Assembly (NCBI RefSeq): GCF_900188005.1
Contig: NZ_FZNR01000001.1
Location: 372,001 to 436,000, forward strand
DNA: 64,000 nucleotides
Source of the DNA: Actinoplanes regularis
GTDB taxonomy: Bacteria > Actinomycetota > Actinomycetes > Mycobacteriales > Micromonosporaceae
Direction: 5' to 3'
The notes beneath the pieces were generated by a model. The model was given only the letters and a program-made list of their open reading frames with translations. It searched no databases and was not told the DNA's origin. Position numbers and translations under genes: made by a program. Below, piece by piece: positions 1-8,791 of this stretch (within the stretch, counting starts at the first letter, position 1; every line of letters begins with the position of its first letter).

Positions 1-814
1 GCAGCATCTCCAGCACCGCCGTGGTCAGCGTCGCCGCGGCCTCCGGGTGCACCTGCCAGAAACTGTCCGGCGGGATCTCCCAGGTGCGGCCGCCGACGAC
101 CTCGGTGACCCGCTCCGGGCCGGAGAGCCGGGCGAGCCCGGTCCCGTTCGGTTCCTCCGTGGGGTCTCCGTCCGCGGAACCGGACGTCCCGGCCGGGCGC
201 TCCAGCGTGACGACGTCACCGCCGCTGGAGGCGACCGCCTGGAGCGCGGCGGAGCCGGGCCACGAGCGCCGGAGCAGATCCAGCTCCTGGATCGCCGGGT
301 GGGCGATCAGGCAGCGGTCGATCGGCACCACCTGGTGTGACCTGTGCTGAAGCAGCCCGGGGCGGTCGGCGGCGTCGACCGCGTACCGGATCCGGCTGCG
401 CCAGTTCAGGAGCCCGGTGCCGAGCGGCTCCGTCCGTACGAAAATCTTGTCCTGCTCCTCGGGCGTCAGCCCGCCCAACCGGCTCAGCTGTTCCCGGACC
501 ACCTGCGTCTTCCACCGCAACTGCGCGTCGGCCGAAACGTGCTGGAGGTCGCAGCCACCGCAGCCGCCCGGGTGGGCGAAGCGGCAGGGCGGCTCGACCC
601 GGTCCGGGGACGCCTCATGGATCTCCACCGCGTCGGCGCGCAGGTAGCCGCGGTGCCGCTCGGTGATCTCCGCGGTGACCCGCTCGCCGGGCAGCGCGTG
701 CCGGACGAAGATCACCCGGCCGTGCGGGCCGCCGAAGCGGGCCACGCAGTGCCCGCCGTGCGCCGGCGCGCCCACGGTCAGCTCGATCCGGTCGCCCTCG
801 ACGAGATCATCCAT
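1..814 (-). CDS. Class I SAM-dependent RNA methyltransferase, TrmA/RumA type (partial)
   Basis: Only the N-terminal 271 residues are inside the window; the gene runs off the left edge, so the SAM-binding and catalytic half is not visible. The protein opens with a TRAM-like RNA-binding beta barrel (about residues 1-60), followed by a cysteine cluster of the form C-x6-C-x2-C (around residues 76-87, CRFAHPGGCGGC) as in the iron-sulfur cluster of RumA-type uracil-5 methyltransferases. The likely reaction is m5U formation in tRNA or rRNA; the target cannot be decided from this fragment. The ATG at 814 lies 8 nt after the stop of the APC permease gene, so the two are probably one transcript. The same pair is adjacent in mycobacteria (Rv2690c-Rv2689c), which supports the call. 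Confidence 0.85.
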   Translation of the reverse strand, partial: MDDLVEGDRIELTVGAPAHGGHCVARFGGPHGRVIFVRHALPGERVTAEITERHRGYLRADAVEIHEASPDRVEPPCRFAHPGGCGGCDLQHVSADAQLRWKTQVVREQLSRLGGLTPEEQDKIFVRTEPLGTGLLNWRSRIRYAVDAADRPGLLQHRSHQVVPIDRCLIAHPAIQELDLLRRSWPGSAALQAVASSGGDVVTLERPAGTSGSADGDPTEEPNGTGLARLSGPERVTEVVGGRTWEIPPDSFWQVHPEAAATLTTAVLEML

Positions 815-822
815 GGGGGTCG

Positions 823-2877
823 TCAAGACTGCTCGCCGCCGCTCTGATCGGAATCGGACGTGGCAGTGGCGGAAGCGACATCCGCAGGCCGGACCCGAGG
901 GCCACGCGCCGGCGCGTGGCTCAGCCCACGGTCCAGCCGGTCCAGGTCACGGTCCTGGCTGGAGCGCAGCTGCCACGGCACGCTGGTCACCATCACACCC
1001 GGCTCGAAGAGCAGCCGGCCCTTGATGCGCAACGCACTCTGGTTGTGCAACAGGTTCTCCCACCAGCGGCCGACCACGTACTCCGGGACGAAGACGGTGA
1101 CCACGTCGCGCGGCGAGGCGCGGCGCACGCTCTTCACGAAGTCGATGATCGGCCTGGTGATCTCCCGGTACGGCGAGTCGACGACGGTGAGCGGGACCGG
1201 CAGCTCGCGGCGTTCCCACTCGGCCTGGATGTTGCGGGTGTCCTTGTCGTCGACGTTGACCGTGACCGCGGTGATCGTGTCCGGCCGGGTGGCCTGCGCG
1301 TAGGCCACCGCCCGCAGCGTCGGCAGGTGCACCTTGCTGACCAGCACCACCGCGTGGTTGCGGGACGGCAGCACCGGCCGCTCCTCGGTGGGCTGCAGCT
1401 CCTCGGAGACCCGGGTGTAGTGCCGGTGGATGGCCAGCATCAGCACGTAGAACAGGATCATCGCGGCGATCGCGATCCACGCGCCGAGCAGGAACTTGGT
1501 GATCAGCACCACGATCAGGACCGCGCCGGTCAGGCCCATGCCGAACGTGTTGATCGCCCGGGAACGGATCATCTGACGCCGGCGTTCCGGATCGCGCTGG
1601 ATCTTCAGCAGCCGGTTCCAGTGCCGGATCATGCCGCCCTGCGACAGGGTGAACGACACGAACACGCCGACGATGTAGAGCTGGATCAGCCGGGTGGTCT
1701 CGGCCTGGAACCCGACGATCAGCACCACCGCGGCGATGGCCAGGAAGAGAATGCCGTTGCTGAAGGCCAGCCGGTCACCACGGGTGTGGAACTGCCGGGG
1801 CAGGTAACGGTCCTGGGCCATGATCGAGCCGAGCACCGGAAAGCCGTTGAACGCCGTGTTCGCCGCGAGGAACAGGATCAGCGCGGTGATCGCGCCGGTC
1901 ACCATGAAGAGGAACGAGTCCGCGCCGAACACGGTCTGCGCGAGCTGCGCGGTGACCGTCTTCTGCTCGTAGAACCCGGTGCCGGACACGATCTGCGTGG
2001 CAGGGTCCTCGACGTACTGCAGATGGGTCTTGTTGGCCAGCAGGACGATGCCGGCCAGCATCACGATCGCCAGGCCGCCCAGCATCATCAGCGTGGTCGC
2101 GGCGTTCTTGCTCTTCGGCGGCTTGAAGGCGGGCACGCCGTTGGAGATCGCCTCGACGCCGGTGAGCGCGGCACAGCCCGAGGAGAACGTCCGCAGCAGC
2201 AGGAAGACGAAGGCGAAGCTGGTGAGGTGGTGCTCCTCGGCGGTGATCGTAAGGCCCGCGCTGGGCGCGCGCAGATCCTGACCGAGGATGAAGATCTTGA
2301 AGACGCCGGTCGCGATCATCCCGAGGATCACGATGATGAACAGGTACGTCGGGATGGCGAACGCCATCCCGGCCTCCCGCAGGCCACGCAGGTTGAGCGC
2401 GGTGAGCACGCTGACCGCCGCGATCGCGACGGCGACCCGGTTGTCCGCCACCCAGGGAACGACCGAGCCGAGGTTGTTCACCCCGGACGAGACCGAGACC
2501 GCGACGGTGAGGATGTAGTCGACCAGCAGCGCGCTGGCCACCCCGAGCCCGGCCCGCGGCCCGAGATTGACCGTGGCCACCTCGTAGTCACCGCCGCCGG
2601 ACGGGTAGGCGTGCACGTTCTGCCGATAGCTGGCGACCACGGTCACCATCACCACCGCGACCGCGAGCGTTACCCACGGGGAGTACGCGAAAGCGGCCGC
2701 TCCGGCGATCGAGAGGGTCAGCAGGATCTCGTCCGGCGCGTACGCCACGCTGGAGAGGGCGTCGCTGGCGAACACCGGCAGAGCGATCCGCTTGGGGAGC
2801 AGCGTGTGCTGCAACTTGTCGGAACGGAACGGCCGGCCGAGCAGCAGCCGCTTGGCTAGGGAGGTGGTACTTGCCAC
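823..2877 (-). CDS. APC-superfamily amino acid permease
   Basis: Integral membrane transporter of 684 residues. The first ~480 residues are a run of hydrophobic helices (about 12) with the APC-type start FASDALSSVAYAPDE in helix 1; the last ~180 residues are a soluble cytoplasmic domain resembling the tail of the Rv2690c-like/YdeJ group of APC permeases. Substrate is unknown. I chose the GTG at 2877 because the longer reading would run back across the promoter and start of the divergent ceoB gene and its extra 58 residues look like noise. The gene is divergent from the TrkA/Ceo pair and upstream of the RNA methyltransferase. Permease next to KTN/TrkA proteins suggests a link to ion or proton-coupled uptake, but that is inference. 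Confidence 0.85.
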   Translation of the reverse strand: MASTTSLAKRLLLGRPFRSDKLQHTLLPKRIALPVFASDALSSVAYAPDEILLTLSIAGAAAFAYSPWVTLAVAVVMVTVVASYRQNVHAYPSGGGDYEVATVNLGPRAGLGVASALLVDYILTVAVSVSSGVNNLGSVVPWVADNRVAVAIAAVSVLTALNLRGLREAGMAFAIPTYLFIIVILGMIATGVFKIFILGQDLRAPSAGLTITAEEHHLTSFAFVFLLLRTFSSGCAALTGVEAISNGVPAFKPPKSKNAATTLMMLGGLAIVMLAGIVLLANKTHLQYVEDPATQIVSGTGFYEQKTVTAQLAQTVFGADSFLFMVTGAITALILFLAANTAFNGFPVLGSIMAQDRYLPRQFHTRGDRLAFSNGILFLAIAAVVLIVGFQAETTRLIQLYIVGVFVSFTLSQGGMIRHWNRLLKIQRDPERRRQMIRSRAINTFGMGLTGAVLIVVLITKFLLGAWIAIAAMILFYVLMLAIHRHYTRVSEELQPTEERPVLPSRNHAVVLVSKVHLPTLRAVAYAQATRPDTITAVTVNVDDKDTRNIQAEWERRELPVPLTVVDSPYREITRPIIDFVKSVRRASPRDVVTVFVPEYVVGRWWENLLHNQSALRIKGRLLFEPGVMVTSVPWQLRSSQDRDLDRLDRGLSHAPARGPRVRPADVASATATSDSDQSGGEQS

Positions 2878-2989
2878 GAGTGAAGGGTACGGCCGCACGT
2901 CTCGCCGCGTTGGCCGCCCCGGACACCGCGCAGCAGAGCGGCATGGCAGGCTCATCGAGGACGGTAGGCGATATGGGAAGGCACGAACC

Positions 2990-3655
2990 GTGCACGTGGT
3001 GATCATGGGGTGCGGCCGGCTCGGTTCCACGCTGGCGCAGAGCCTCGACAAGCGGGGCCATCAGGTCGCCGTGATCGATCAGAACGCCGAGGCCTTCCGC
3101 AGGCTCGGCTCGGACTTCGGTGGCCTCACGGTGAACGGCATCGGTTTCGACCGGGACGTGCTGCGGGCCGCCGGCATCGAGCGGGCCGACGCGTTCGCGG
3201 CCGTCTCCAGCGGCGACAACTCGAACATCATCTCGGCCCGGCTGGCCCGCGAGACGTTCGGCGTCTCCCGGGTGGTCGCCCGGATCTACGACGCCAAGCG
3301 GGCCCAGGTCTACGAACGGCTCGGCATCCCGACGATCGCCACGATCCGCTGGGCCGCCGACCGGATGTTCCGTTTCCTGTTGCCCGAGGAACACAACGAG
3401 GTCTTCCGCGACCCGACCAGCGTGGTCAGCATCGTCGAGGTGCCGCTGCACCGGGACTGGGTGGGCCGGACCCTGAAGTCCCTGGAGGAGGGGACCGGCG
3501 CCCGGGTGGCCTACCTGTTGCGTTTCGGGGTCGGCGCCCTCGCCCAGCCGTCCCTCGTGCTGCAGGACGGCGACCAGGTCTTCATGCTGGTCACCGACGA
3601 CACCGTGGGCAAGGTTCTGGACATCGCCGGGCGCACCGGAAACGAAGGGCACTGA
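2990..3655 (+). CDS. ceoB: Potassium uptake regulatory subunit, TrkA/KTN family (CeoB)
   Basis: Cytoplasmic NAD(H)-binding regulator of a Trk/Ktr-type potassium channel, 221 residues. The N-terminal Rossmann domain shows the glycine-rich motif VIMGCGRLGSTLA (residues 4-16) and the acidic end of beta 2 (VAVID); a C-terminal TrkA-C domain covers about residues 135-215. The GTG at 2990 is preceded by GGGAAGG at suitable distance, and the Rossmann motif follows directly, so upstream in-frame codons are not needed. It lies one base before the second TrkA-like gene; the pair matches mycobacterial ceoB-ceoC (Rv2691-Rv2692). No membrane Trk subunit is visible nearby. Confidence 0.9.
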   Translation: MHVVIMGCGRLGSTLAQSLDKRGHQVAVIDQNAEAFRRLGSDFGGLTVNGIGFDRDVLRAAGIERADAFAAVSSGDNSNIISARLARETFGVSRVVARIYDAKRAQVYERLGIPTIATIRWAADRMFRFLLPEEHNEVFRDPTSVVSIVEVPLHRDWVGRTLKSLEEGTGARVAYLLRFGVGALAQPSLVLQDGDQVFMLVTDDTVGKVLDIAGRTGNEGH

Positions 3656-3656
3656 C

Positions 3657-4325
3657 ATGCGCATCGCGATCGCGGGAGCCGGCAACGTCGGCCGGTCCAT
3701 CGCTCAGGAGCTGATCGGCAACGGCCACGAGGTGATGCTGATCGAGCGGCAGCCCCGCCAGCTCTGCCCGGAGCGGGTGCCCCGAGCGCAGTGGATCCTC
3801 GCCGACGCCTGCGAGCTGAGCAGCCTGGAGGAGGCCGACGTCGCGTCCTGCGACGTGGTGGTCGCCGCGACCGGCGACGACAAGGTCAACCTGGTGGTGT
3901 CGCTGCTGGCCAAGACCGAGTTCGCGGTCGGCCGGGTGGTGGCCCGGGTGAACCGGGCGGAGAACGAATGGCTCTTCACCGAGCAGTGGGGCGTCGACGT
4001 GTCGGTCAGCAAGCCGCGCCTGATGGCCGCCCTGGTCGAGGAGGCGGTGACGGTCGGCGACCTCGTCCGGCTGATGACGTTCCGGCAGGGTGAGGCCAAC
4101 CTGGTGGAGATCACCCTGCCGAGGAACGCGCCCTACGAGGGGCAGCCGCTGCGGTCGGTGCCGATGCCCCGGGACTCCGCGCTGGTCGCCATCCTGCGCG
4201 GCAAGCGGGTGGTGGTGCCCACGCCGGACGACCCGCTGGAGGCCGGTGACGAGCTGATCTTCGTGTGCACCTCGGAGGTGGAGGACCAGGTCCGCGCCGT
4301 GGTGCTGGGTACCACGACCGAATAG
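3657..4325 (+). CDS. ceoC: Potassium uptake regulatory subunit, TrkA/KTN family (CeoC)
   Basis: Second KTN subunit, 222 residues, with its own Rossmann motif IAIAGAGNVGRSIA (residues 3-16), the LIER acid after beta 2, and a TrkA-C domain around residues 135-220. The ATG starts one base after the TGA of ceoB, so translation is almost certainly coupled. Two separate KTN proteins presumably form a hetero-oligomeric gating ring, as inferred for the mycobacterial pair. It ends 2 nt from the stop of the convergent DUF3159 gene. Confidence 0.9.
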   Translation: MRIAIAGAGNVGRSIAQELIGNGHEVMLIERQPRQLCPERVPRAQWILADACELSSLEEADVASCDVVVAATGDDKVNLVVSLLAKTEFAVGRVVARVNRAENEWLFTEQWGVDVSVSKPRLMAALVEEAVTVGDLVRLMTFRQGEANLVEITLPRNAPYEGQPLRSVPMPRDSALVAILRGKRVVVPTPDDPLEAGDELIFVCTSEVEDQVRAVVLGTTTE

Positions 4326-4327
4326 CG

Positions 4328-5101
4328 CTAGGCCTCTTTCAGCTCGGACTGCTGGGCCGACGTGACCCGGTGGATCGCCCAGGCGGTGAAGGCGAACGTC
4401 GCGGCGTAGATCGGCCAGCTCACCAGGATCCGGACGATGCCGAGGGCATTCGCCTCACCGAGCTTCCACAGGTAGAACTGGATCCCCGCGCGCAGGGCCA
4501 GCGACGCCACCCAGACCAGGGTGAGCCACTGGAACGTCCGGAACAGCCGGGCGTTGTCGAACCAGTCCTGCCGGCCCTTGTTCGCCATGATGCCCCACGC
4601 GTACCCGATCGCGGGCTTCCGGAACACCACCGAGAGCAGCAGCGCCCCCGCCTGCGCGAAGGTGAGCAGGATGCCGGGCAGGTAGAAGTTCTTCGCGTCG
4701 CCGCTCTTCCAGGCGAAGTACGCGCCCAGCGCGATGCCGAACAGCCCGTTCACCGCGTGCCGGATCGGCTGCTTGCGGGCCAGTCGGACGCCGCCGATGA
4801 CGAGGGCCGAACCGACCGACCCGACGATGGCCCAGAGCAGCGCCGTGCGCTTCTCCAGGCCCACGACGGACTCGCCGAGCAGCACGTTGAAGACCACGAA
4901 GGCGAGCACCGGAATGCTCGACTCGATCAGCCCGCGCACGCCGCCGAGCTGCTCGGCGATCTGCTCGCTCAGCGGCGGGAGCGGCTCCTCCTCGTCCCGC
5001 TGAGGCACCGGGTGCAGGTCGAGCTCCTCGACGATGTCCTCGGCGAGCCGCTCCTCGACGGTTTCGTGCGCCACGTGACGCGGCTCGTTGCCGGGTGTCA
5101 C
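4328..5101 (-). CDS. DUF3159 membrane protein
   Basis: Membrane protein of 257 residues with a soluble acidic N-terminus (about 60 residues, many Glu/Asp) followed by roughly six hydrophobic helices. The sequence fits the actinobacterial DUF3159 family. Function is unknown; the fold has no visible catalytic motif. Its ATG overlaps the stop of the OB-fold gene by 4 nt (ATGA), so the two are translationally coupled, and the pair is conserved next to ceoBC in other actinobacteria. The context beside potassium-regulatory genes is suggestive only. Confidence 0.8.
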   Translation of the reverse strand: MTPGNEPRHVAHETVEERLAEDIVEELDLHPVPQRDEEEPLPPLSEQIAEQLGGVRGLIESSIPVLAFVVFNVLLGESVVGLEKRTALLWAIVGSVGSALVIGGVRLARKQPIRHAVNGLFGIALGAYFAWKSGDAKNFYLPGILLTFAQAGALLLSVVFRKPAIGYAWGIMANKGRQDWFDNARLFRTFQWLTLVWVASLALRAGIQFYLWKLGEANALGIVRILVSWPIYAATFAFTAWAIHRVTSAQQSELKEA

Positions 5102-5475
5102 CGCGGCGCCTCCAGCTCGTAGTACGGGTTGTAGATGACCTTGCGGTCATCCCGGATCGCGATCCGGCCACGCGCGGTGAGCTGGCGGCCGGGCTCGATG
5201 CCGGAGATCGACCGACGGCCCAGGAAGACCAGCGTGACCACGTCGCTGCCGTCCCAGAGGTCGGCCTCCAGGGTGGGCAGGTTGGTTCGTGGAGTGTACG
5301 CCACGGTGCGCAGTCGCCCGGACACCGAAACGACCTGTCCACGCCGGCAGTCGCCGGCTGGCATCGCGCCGCACTTGACCGCGTCCCGCTGCAACTCCTG
5401 GGCATCCAGCTCGGAGTCGGTGGCGGTCAACCGGTCCAGGAATCGGCGCAGGCCGGTGCGCTCCTCGATGGTCAT
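5098..5475 (-). CDS. OB-fold nucleic-acid-binding protein
   Basis: Small protein of 125 residues whose central part (VVSVSGRLRTVAYTP to ARGRIAIRDDRKVIYNP) reads as a five-strand OB fold, like the Rv2694c family. It may bind nucleic acid, but no specificity can be read. The ATG at 5475 was preferred over far longer readings because residues before it are the low-complexity Arg/Ser/Cys pattern typical of out-of-frame GC-rich DNA. It overlaps the downstream DUF3159 gene by 4 nt. Confidence 0.8.
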   Translation of the reverse strand: MTIEERTGLRRFLDRLTATDSELDAQELQRDAVKCGAMPAGDCRRGQVVSVSGRLRTVAYTPRTNLPTLEADLWDGSDVVTLVFLGRRSISGIEPGRQLTARGRIAIRDDRKVIYNPYYELEAPR

Positions 5476-5500
5476 GACTTCACGGTAACCCGCTCTGGCC

Positions 5501-6148
5501 TCAGACCTGCTGTGTGGGGTTTTGTTCCGCCATCTCACGCGGCAGCCGCAGCGGCAGCGGCTCCCGGACCGGCCGGGGCTCCTCGTCGCGGACCACGACC
5601 AGACCCTGCAGCGCCACGCCGAGCGCACCCTCGCGGGACGGGTCGGCGGCCGCGGCGCCCTGGAACAGCGCCCGGAGCATCCAGCGCGGGCCGTCCACAC
5701 CGACGAACCGCACGTCCGCCGGGCCGTCCGGGGTGTTCACCCGGGCCACCAGCTCGGTGCCGTACCGCCCGGCCACCTCGTGCGCCTGGACGCCGTCGGA
5801 GGTCATCGCGGTGACGATCTCCTCGCGTACCTCGTCCCAGATGCCCTCGGTGCGCGGTGCCGCGAAAACCCCGAGCTGCAGGGCGCTGTCACCGTCCACC
5901 AGGACGATCTGCTCGACCGCGCCGTCCGGGTTGGCCTGCACCCGCACCTCGACGCCCTCGATCGCCGGGATCTGCAGGCTGCCCAGATCGAGCCGCTGCA
6001 CATCGGCCGGGGCGTATCTGACGTCCCACGGGCCGAACTCGGGCGCGGGGGGCTCCCCGTCGGCCGCCAGGCTCTGGGCGAGCGCCTTGGAGGGCGGCGC
6101 GTCGGCCGCGCGAACGTGCTTGGCGCCACCGCGCTTACGGGAGAACAT
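5501..6148 (-). CDS. DUF3710 protein
   Basis: Soluble protein of 215 residues matching the conserved actinobacterial DUF3710 family that sits beside dut. The N-terminus is Lys/Arg-rich (MFSRKRGG), then a conserved core with the block GPWDVRYAPADVQRLDLGSL and a long beta-rich domain. No signal peptide, no membrane segment and no catalytic motif were seen. It follows dut by 34 nt on the same strand and is probably cotranscribed with it. Function unknown. Confidence 0.8.
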   Translation of the reverse strand: MFSRKRGGAKHVRAADAPPSKALAQSLAADGEPPAPEFGPWDVRYAPADVQRLDLGSLQIPAIEGVEVRVQANPDGAVEQIVLVDGDSALQLGVFAAPRTEGIWDEVREEIVTAMTSDGVQAHEVAGRYGTELVARVNTPDGPADVRFVGVDGPRWMLRALFQGAAAADPSREGALGVALQGLVVVRDEEPRPVREPLPLRLPREMAEQNPTQQV

Positions 6149-6182
6149 CACTTCCAGCCTTTCCTTGTCTGCGAGACAGGGC

Positions 6183-6635
6183 TCAGAGTGCCTGGTGGCC
6201 GCCGGTGGAACCGTGCCCGCCCGCGCCCCGTGTGGTGTCGTCGAGGGTGTCCACCGCGTGGAACACCGCCCGCTCCACCCGCTGGACGACGAGCTGGGCG
6301 ATCCGGTCACCACGAGCGATCTTCACAGTCTCCGCCCGGTCGTGATTGATCAGGTTCACGAGGATCTCGCCACGGTAACCGGCGTCGACCGTACCGGGCG
6401 CGTTGAGCACCGTCACCCCTAGGCGAGCCGCCAGTCCGGAACGGGGATGGACCAGCCCGACGAAACCCTCCGGGATGGCGACCGCGATGCCGGTCCGAAC
6501 CTTGACGCGCGCCCCCGGCGCGATCTCCGCCTCCTCCGCCGCGACCAGGTCGGCGCCGGCGTCACCCGGGTGCGCGTAGGCCGGCAGGGGTAGGTCGGGA
6601 TCGATTCGGCGGACCTGGATGACGACGTCGGTCAA
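6183..6635 (-). CDS. dut: Deoxyuridine 5'-triphosphate nucleotidohydrolase (dUTPase)
   Basis: Trimeric dUTPase that hydrolyses dUTP to dUMP and pyrophosphate, keeping uracil out of DNA and feeding dTMP synthesis. All signature motifs are present: HPGDAGADL (motif 1), HPRSGLAAR (2), [14 protein letters not shown] (3), [10 protein letters not shown] (4) and the Gly-rich C-terminal arm [12 protein letters not shown] (5). I place the start at a TTG (6635): GAGGA lies about 9 nt upstream and the resulting N-terminus ([12 protein letters not shown]) matches the usual length of actinobacterial Dut; a GTG at 6650 would overlap that ribosome-binding site. Its product works in the same pathway as the uracil glycosylase at 58.9 kb. 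Confidence 0.93.
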   Translation of the reverse strand: MTDVVIQVRRIDPDLPLPAYAHPGDAGADLVAAEEAEIAPGARVKVRTGIAVAIPEGFVGLVHPRSGLAARLGVTVLNAPGTVDAGYRGEILVNLINHDRAETVKIARGDRIAQLVVQRVERAVFHAVDTLDDTTRGAGGHGSTGGHQAL

Positions 6636-6728
6636 GAAAGCGTTCCTCACACTGGTACGGCTTCGGGTCGGTGCCTACCCTGCCATCCTGCCGCGCCCCG
6701 CAATGGAGGCACGCCGTACCCTTCGAGG

Positions 6729-7226
6729 GTGACACCGCAGCCCCCGGTCCGCACCGCGGAGACCCACCAGGAACGCCTCGGTCTGCCGTGGTGGGCCTGG
6801 CCGGCGAGCCTGCTGATCGGCGCGATCCTCGCCACCGAGCTGGCCCTGGGCGTCTCCGGGATCCCCAACTGGCTGCCCTACGCGGTGCTGCTCCCGATCT
6901 CGGTCCTGCTGCTGGTCCCGCTGGGCCGGCTGCGGGTCACGGTCGACGGCGACGAATTCCTGGTCGACGACGCGCGGCTGCCGGTCGCGGTGATCGCCGA
7001 CGTGGTCGCGCTGGACGCGGCCGGCAAGCGGGAGGCGCTGGGTGTCGGCGCGCACCCGTTCGCCTTCGTGGTGCAGCGGCCGTGGATCGGCACCGCGGTG
7101 CAGGTGCTGCTCGACGATCCCGCCGATCCCACGCCGTACTGGGTGGTCAGCACCCGGCGGCCGGTCGAGCTGGCCACCACGCTGCTCGCGGTCAGTCGTC
7201 GAGCGCGGGCCGCACAGGCTTCTTGA
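6729..7226 (+). CDS. DUF3093 membrane protein
   Basis: Protein of 165 residues with two adjacent hydrophobic helices near the N-terminus (about residues 18-38 and 45-62) followed by a soluble domain, as in the DUF3093 family (Rv2698-like) found divergent from dut. Function unknown. There is no clear ribosome-binding site before the GTG; a TACCCT box lies 6 nt upstream, compatible with leaderless translation. Its 3' end overlaps the convergent gene at 7192 by 35 bp. Confidence 0.78.
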   Translation: MTPQPPVRTAETHQERLGLPWWAWPASLLIGAILATELALGVSGIPNWLPYAVLLPISVLLLVPLGRLRVTVDGDEFLVDDARLPVAVIADVVALDAAGKREALGVGAHPFAFVVQRPWIGTAVQVLLDDPADPTPYWVVSTRRPVELATTLLAVSRRARAAQAS

Positions 7227-8019
7227 GCGCCCGCTTCCTGAGGTCGGCGGCGACCAGCTCACCGATCGAACGGGTGGCCCGCCGGTTCAGGTAACCGGCG
7301 ACGGCGGCACCGGTCAGCATCGGCCCCAGCGAGGTGAGGTTGCGCCCGAACCGGCGCAACAGGGTCTTCTGCAGCTCGACACGGGCGGCGGTGCTCAGCA
7401 CCCCGGCGACACCGGCCCCGGGCACCAGGGGATTGATCCCACGCTGACCGGCCCAGGAACGGACCAGGGCGATCGCACGCTCGGTGCCGCTGCCGGGGAT
7501 CGACTCGCCGTACGCCTCGTGCAGCTCGCCGATCAGTTTGATCTCGATCGCGACCACGGCGATCGTCTCGGCGGCGAGTAGCACCGGAGCCGAGAGCAGG
7601 GTCGGTGTCGCGACCCACTCGATCGAGGCGATCCCGCCACCCGTCGCACCCACGCCGGCCGTGGCCCGGGCCGCGTTGCGGATGAGCCGCTCCGCGAGGG
7701 CGTCGTCGTCCAGGTCCGGAAAGTGCCGGCGCAGTGTCTCCCGGTCGCGCACCGGCACGTGCGGCGCCACCTCGGCGACCATGTCGGCCATCCAGCGCAG
7801 CGCGGCCCCGGGCTTGAACAGCCGGCCCACGCCGCGACGGCGCACGTCACCGACCAGACGGCCGAGCAGGCGCCGACGACCGGACGACTCGAGGTCGTCG
7901 GCGGTGAGGGCCGCGACAGTGCGGCCCATTTCCTCGTCGGTGTGGGCCTCGACCGGTGTCGCCCGCGGGTCGGTGCCGGCGGTGGACTCGGAGTCGGCCA
8001 CATGATCCGGTTGACTCAT
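7192..8019 (-). CDS. Conserved hypothetical protein, possible membrane-associated
   Basis: Protein of 275 residues without a family I can name with confidence. It has a polar, acidic N-terminus (about 50 residues), a conserved-looking middle with Gly/Ala-rich amphipathic helices (ATAGVGATGGGIASIEWVA, then a hydrophobic stretch LLSAPVLLAAETIAVVAIEI) and a basic C-terminus. The layout recalls EcsC-like helical proteins but no diagnostic motif is present. The ATG at 8019 has a strong GGGGGAGG site 6-7 nt upstream. The last 35 bp overlap tail-to-tail with the DUF3093 gene, an arrangement where antisense interference is possible. Confidence 0.7.
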   Translation of the reverse strand: MSQPDHVADSESTAGTDPRATPVEAHTDEEMGRTVAALTADDLESSGRRRLLGRLVGDVRRRGVGRLFKPGAALRWMADMVAEVAPHVPVRDRETLRRHFPDLDDDALAERLIRNAARATAGVGATGGGIASIEWVATPTLLSAPVLLAAETIAVVAIEIKLIGELHEAYGESIPGSGTERAIALVRSWAGQRGINPLVPGAGVAGVLSTAARVELQKTLLRRFGRNLTSLGPMLTGAAVAGYLNRRATRSIGELVAADLRKRALKKPVRPALDD

Positions 8020-8148
8020 CGTCGTCCTCCCCCTCGTCGTCACCGGCACAATGCCCGGTTCCGCACCAGGGTCAAACCCCGTGTCAATTCCCGTATCGAA
8101 CCCGGTGCCGGGCACCGGGTGGAAGGCGCTCTGCGCGCGAGCACGCCG

Positions 8149-8445
8149 TCAGGCGCACTCGCGGCAGATCAGCTCCCCGTTCCGCTCGGTCGCCAACTGG
8201 CTGCGGTGATGCACGAGGAAACAGCGGGAGCAGCGGAACTCGTCGGTCTGCATCGGCAGAACCTTGACGGTCAGCTCCTCGTCGGCGAGGTCGGCACCGG
8301 GCAGCTCGAAGCTCTCCGCCACCTCGACCTCGTCCACGTCGACCGCACCGGACTGGGAGTCGGCGCGGCGGGACTTGAGCTCCTCGAGGCTGTCCTCGCC
8401 GAGGTCGACCTCATCGCGACGCGGGGCGTCGTAGTCGGTGGCCAT
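8149..8445 (-). CDS. DUF4193 zinc-ribbon-like protein
   Basis: Small acidic protein of 98 residues matching the DUF4193 family (Rv2699c-like) that is conserved near dut and sigA in actinobacteria. The C-terminal third carries two CxxC knuckles (CSRC and CREC) flanking HH, forming a probable zinc ribbon; the N-terminus is Asp/Glu-rich. The gene is preceded by AGGAGAG and by a perfect palindrome about 40 bp upstream. Function unknown; a transcription or RNA-polymerase-associated role is only a guess from the zinc ribbon. Confidence 0.85.
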   Translation of the reverse strand: MATDYDAPRRDEVDLGEDSLEELKSRRADSQSGAVDVDEVEVAESFELPGADLADEELTVKVLPMQTDEFRCSRCFLVHHRSQLATERNGELICRECA

Positions 8446-8791
8446 CGGTTTTCACTCTCCTGTATCGATGTGTCATTTGGCGTTAGTAACGCCGATGACA
8501 TGGTTTCGGTTCCCGGTTCCGCCAGACGATTTCTGACACTCGTTCGGACACCGAGGACGGGCCTGGCGAGCGCGGAACGTTACCGCTGTCGCGGCACAGT
8601 TGTACGCCCACTGGCGGCACATTGTTCCCGATGTGACTGAGGCGACATCAAAGTAGGGGTACCAGCCTCTGGATCATCGTCGGCACGCCGGAAGCATTCC
8701 CTGTTTCCGCGCCCCTGGCGGACAGACGCTAACCTCTCGACAGGCCCGGCGACCTCACCGGGGCCTGTCGTCCGATCCTGGAGCCGAACCC
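8446..8791. other. Divergent intergenic region between DUF4193 and cei
   Basis: 346 bp without a supported gene. It holds the palindrome at 8471-8500 and, near the right end, a possible -10 for cei (TAACCT around 8731). The middle part is less GC-rich than the flanks. No tRNA, repeat or small ORF was supported. Confidence 0.5.
8471..8500. promoter_or_regulatory. Palindrome upstream of the DUF4193 gene, candidate operator
   Basis: A perfect 15-bp palindrome GGCGTTA-G-TAACGCC (8479-8493) is extended by TGTCAT/ATGACA arms with small offsets, giving a near-perfect inverted repeat 26-55 bp upstream of the DUF4193 start. It sits where a promoter would be, so an operator is more likely than a terminator; no T-run follows on either strand. 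No known regulator can be assigned. Confidence 0.45.

Noticed and set aside
916..2859. Long plus-strand open frame (647 codons) opposite the APC permease gene
   Set aside because: Composition is His/Arg/Asp/Gly-rich without any fold; it is an antisense shadow of a clear membrane protein.
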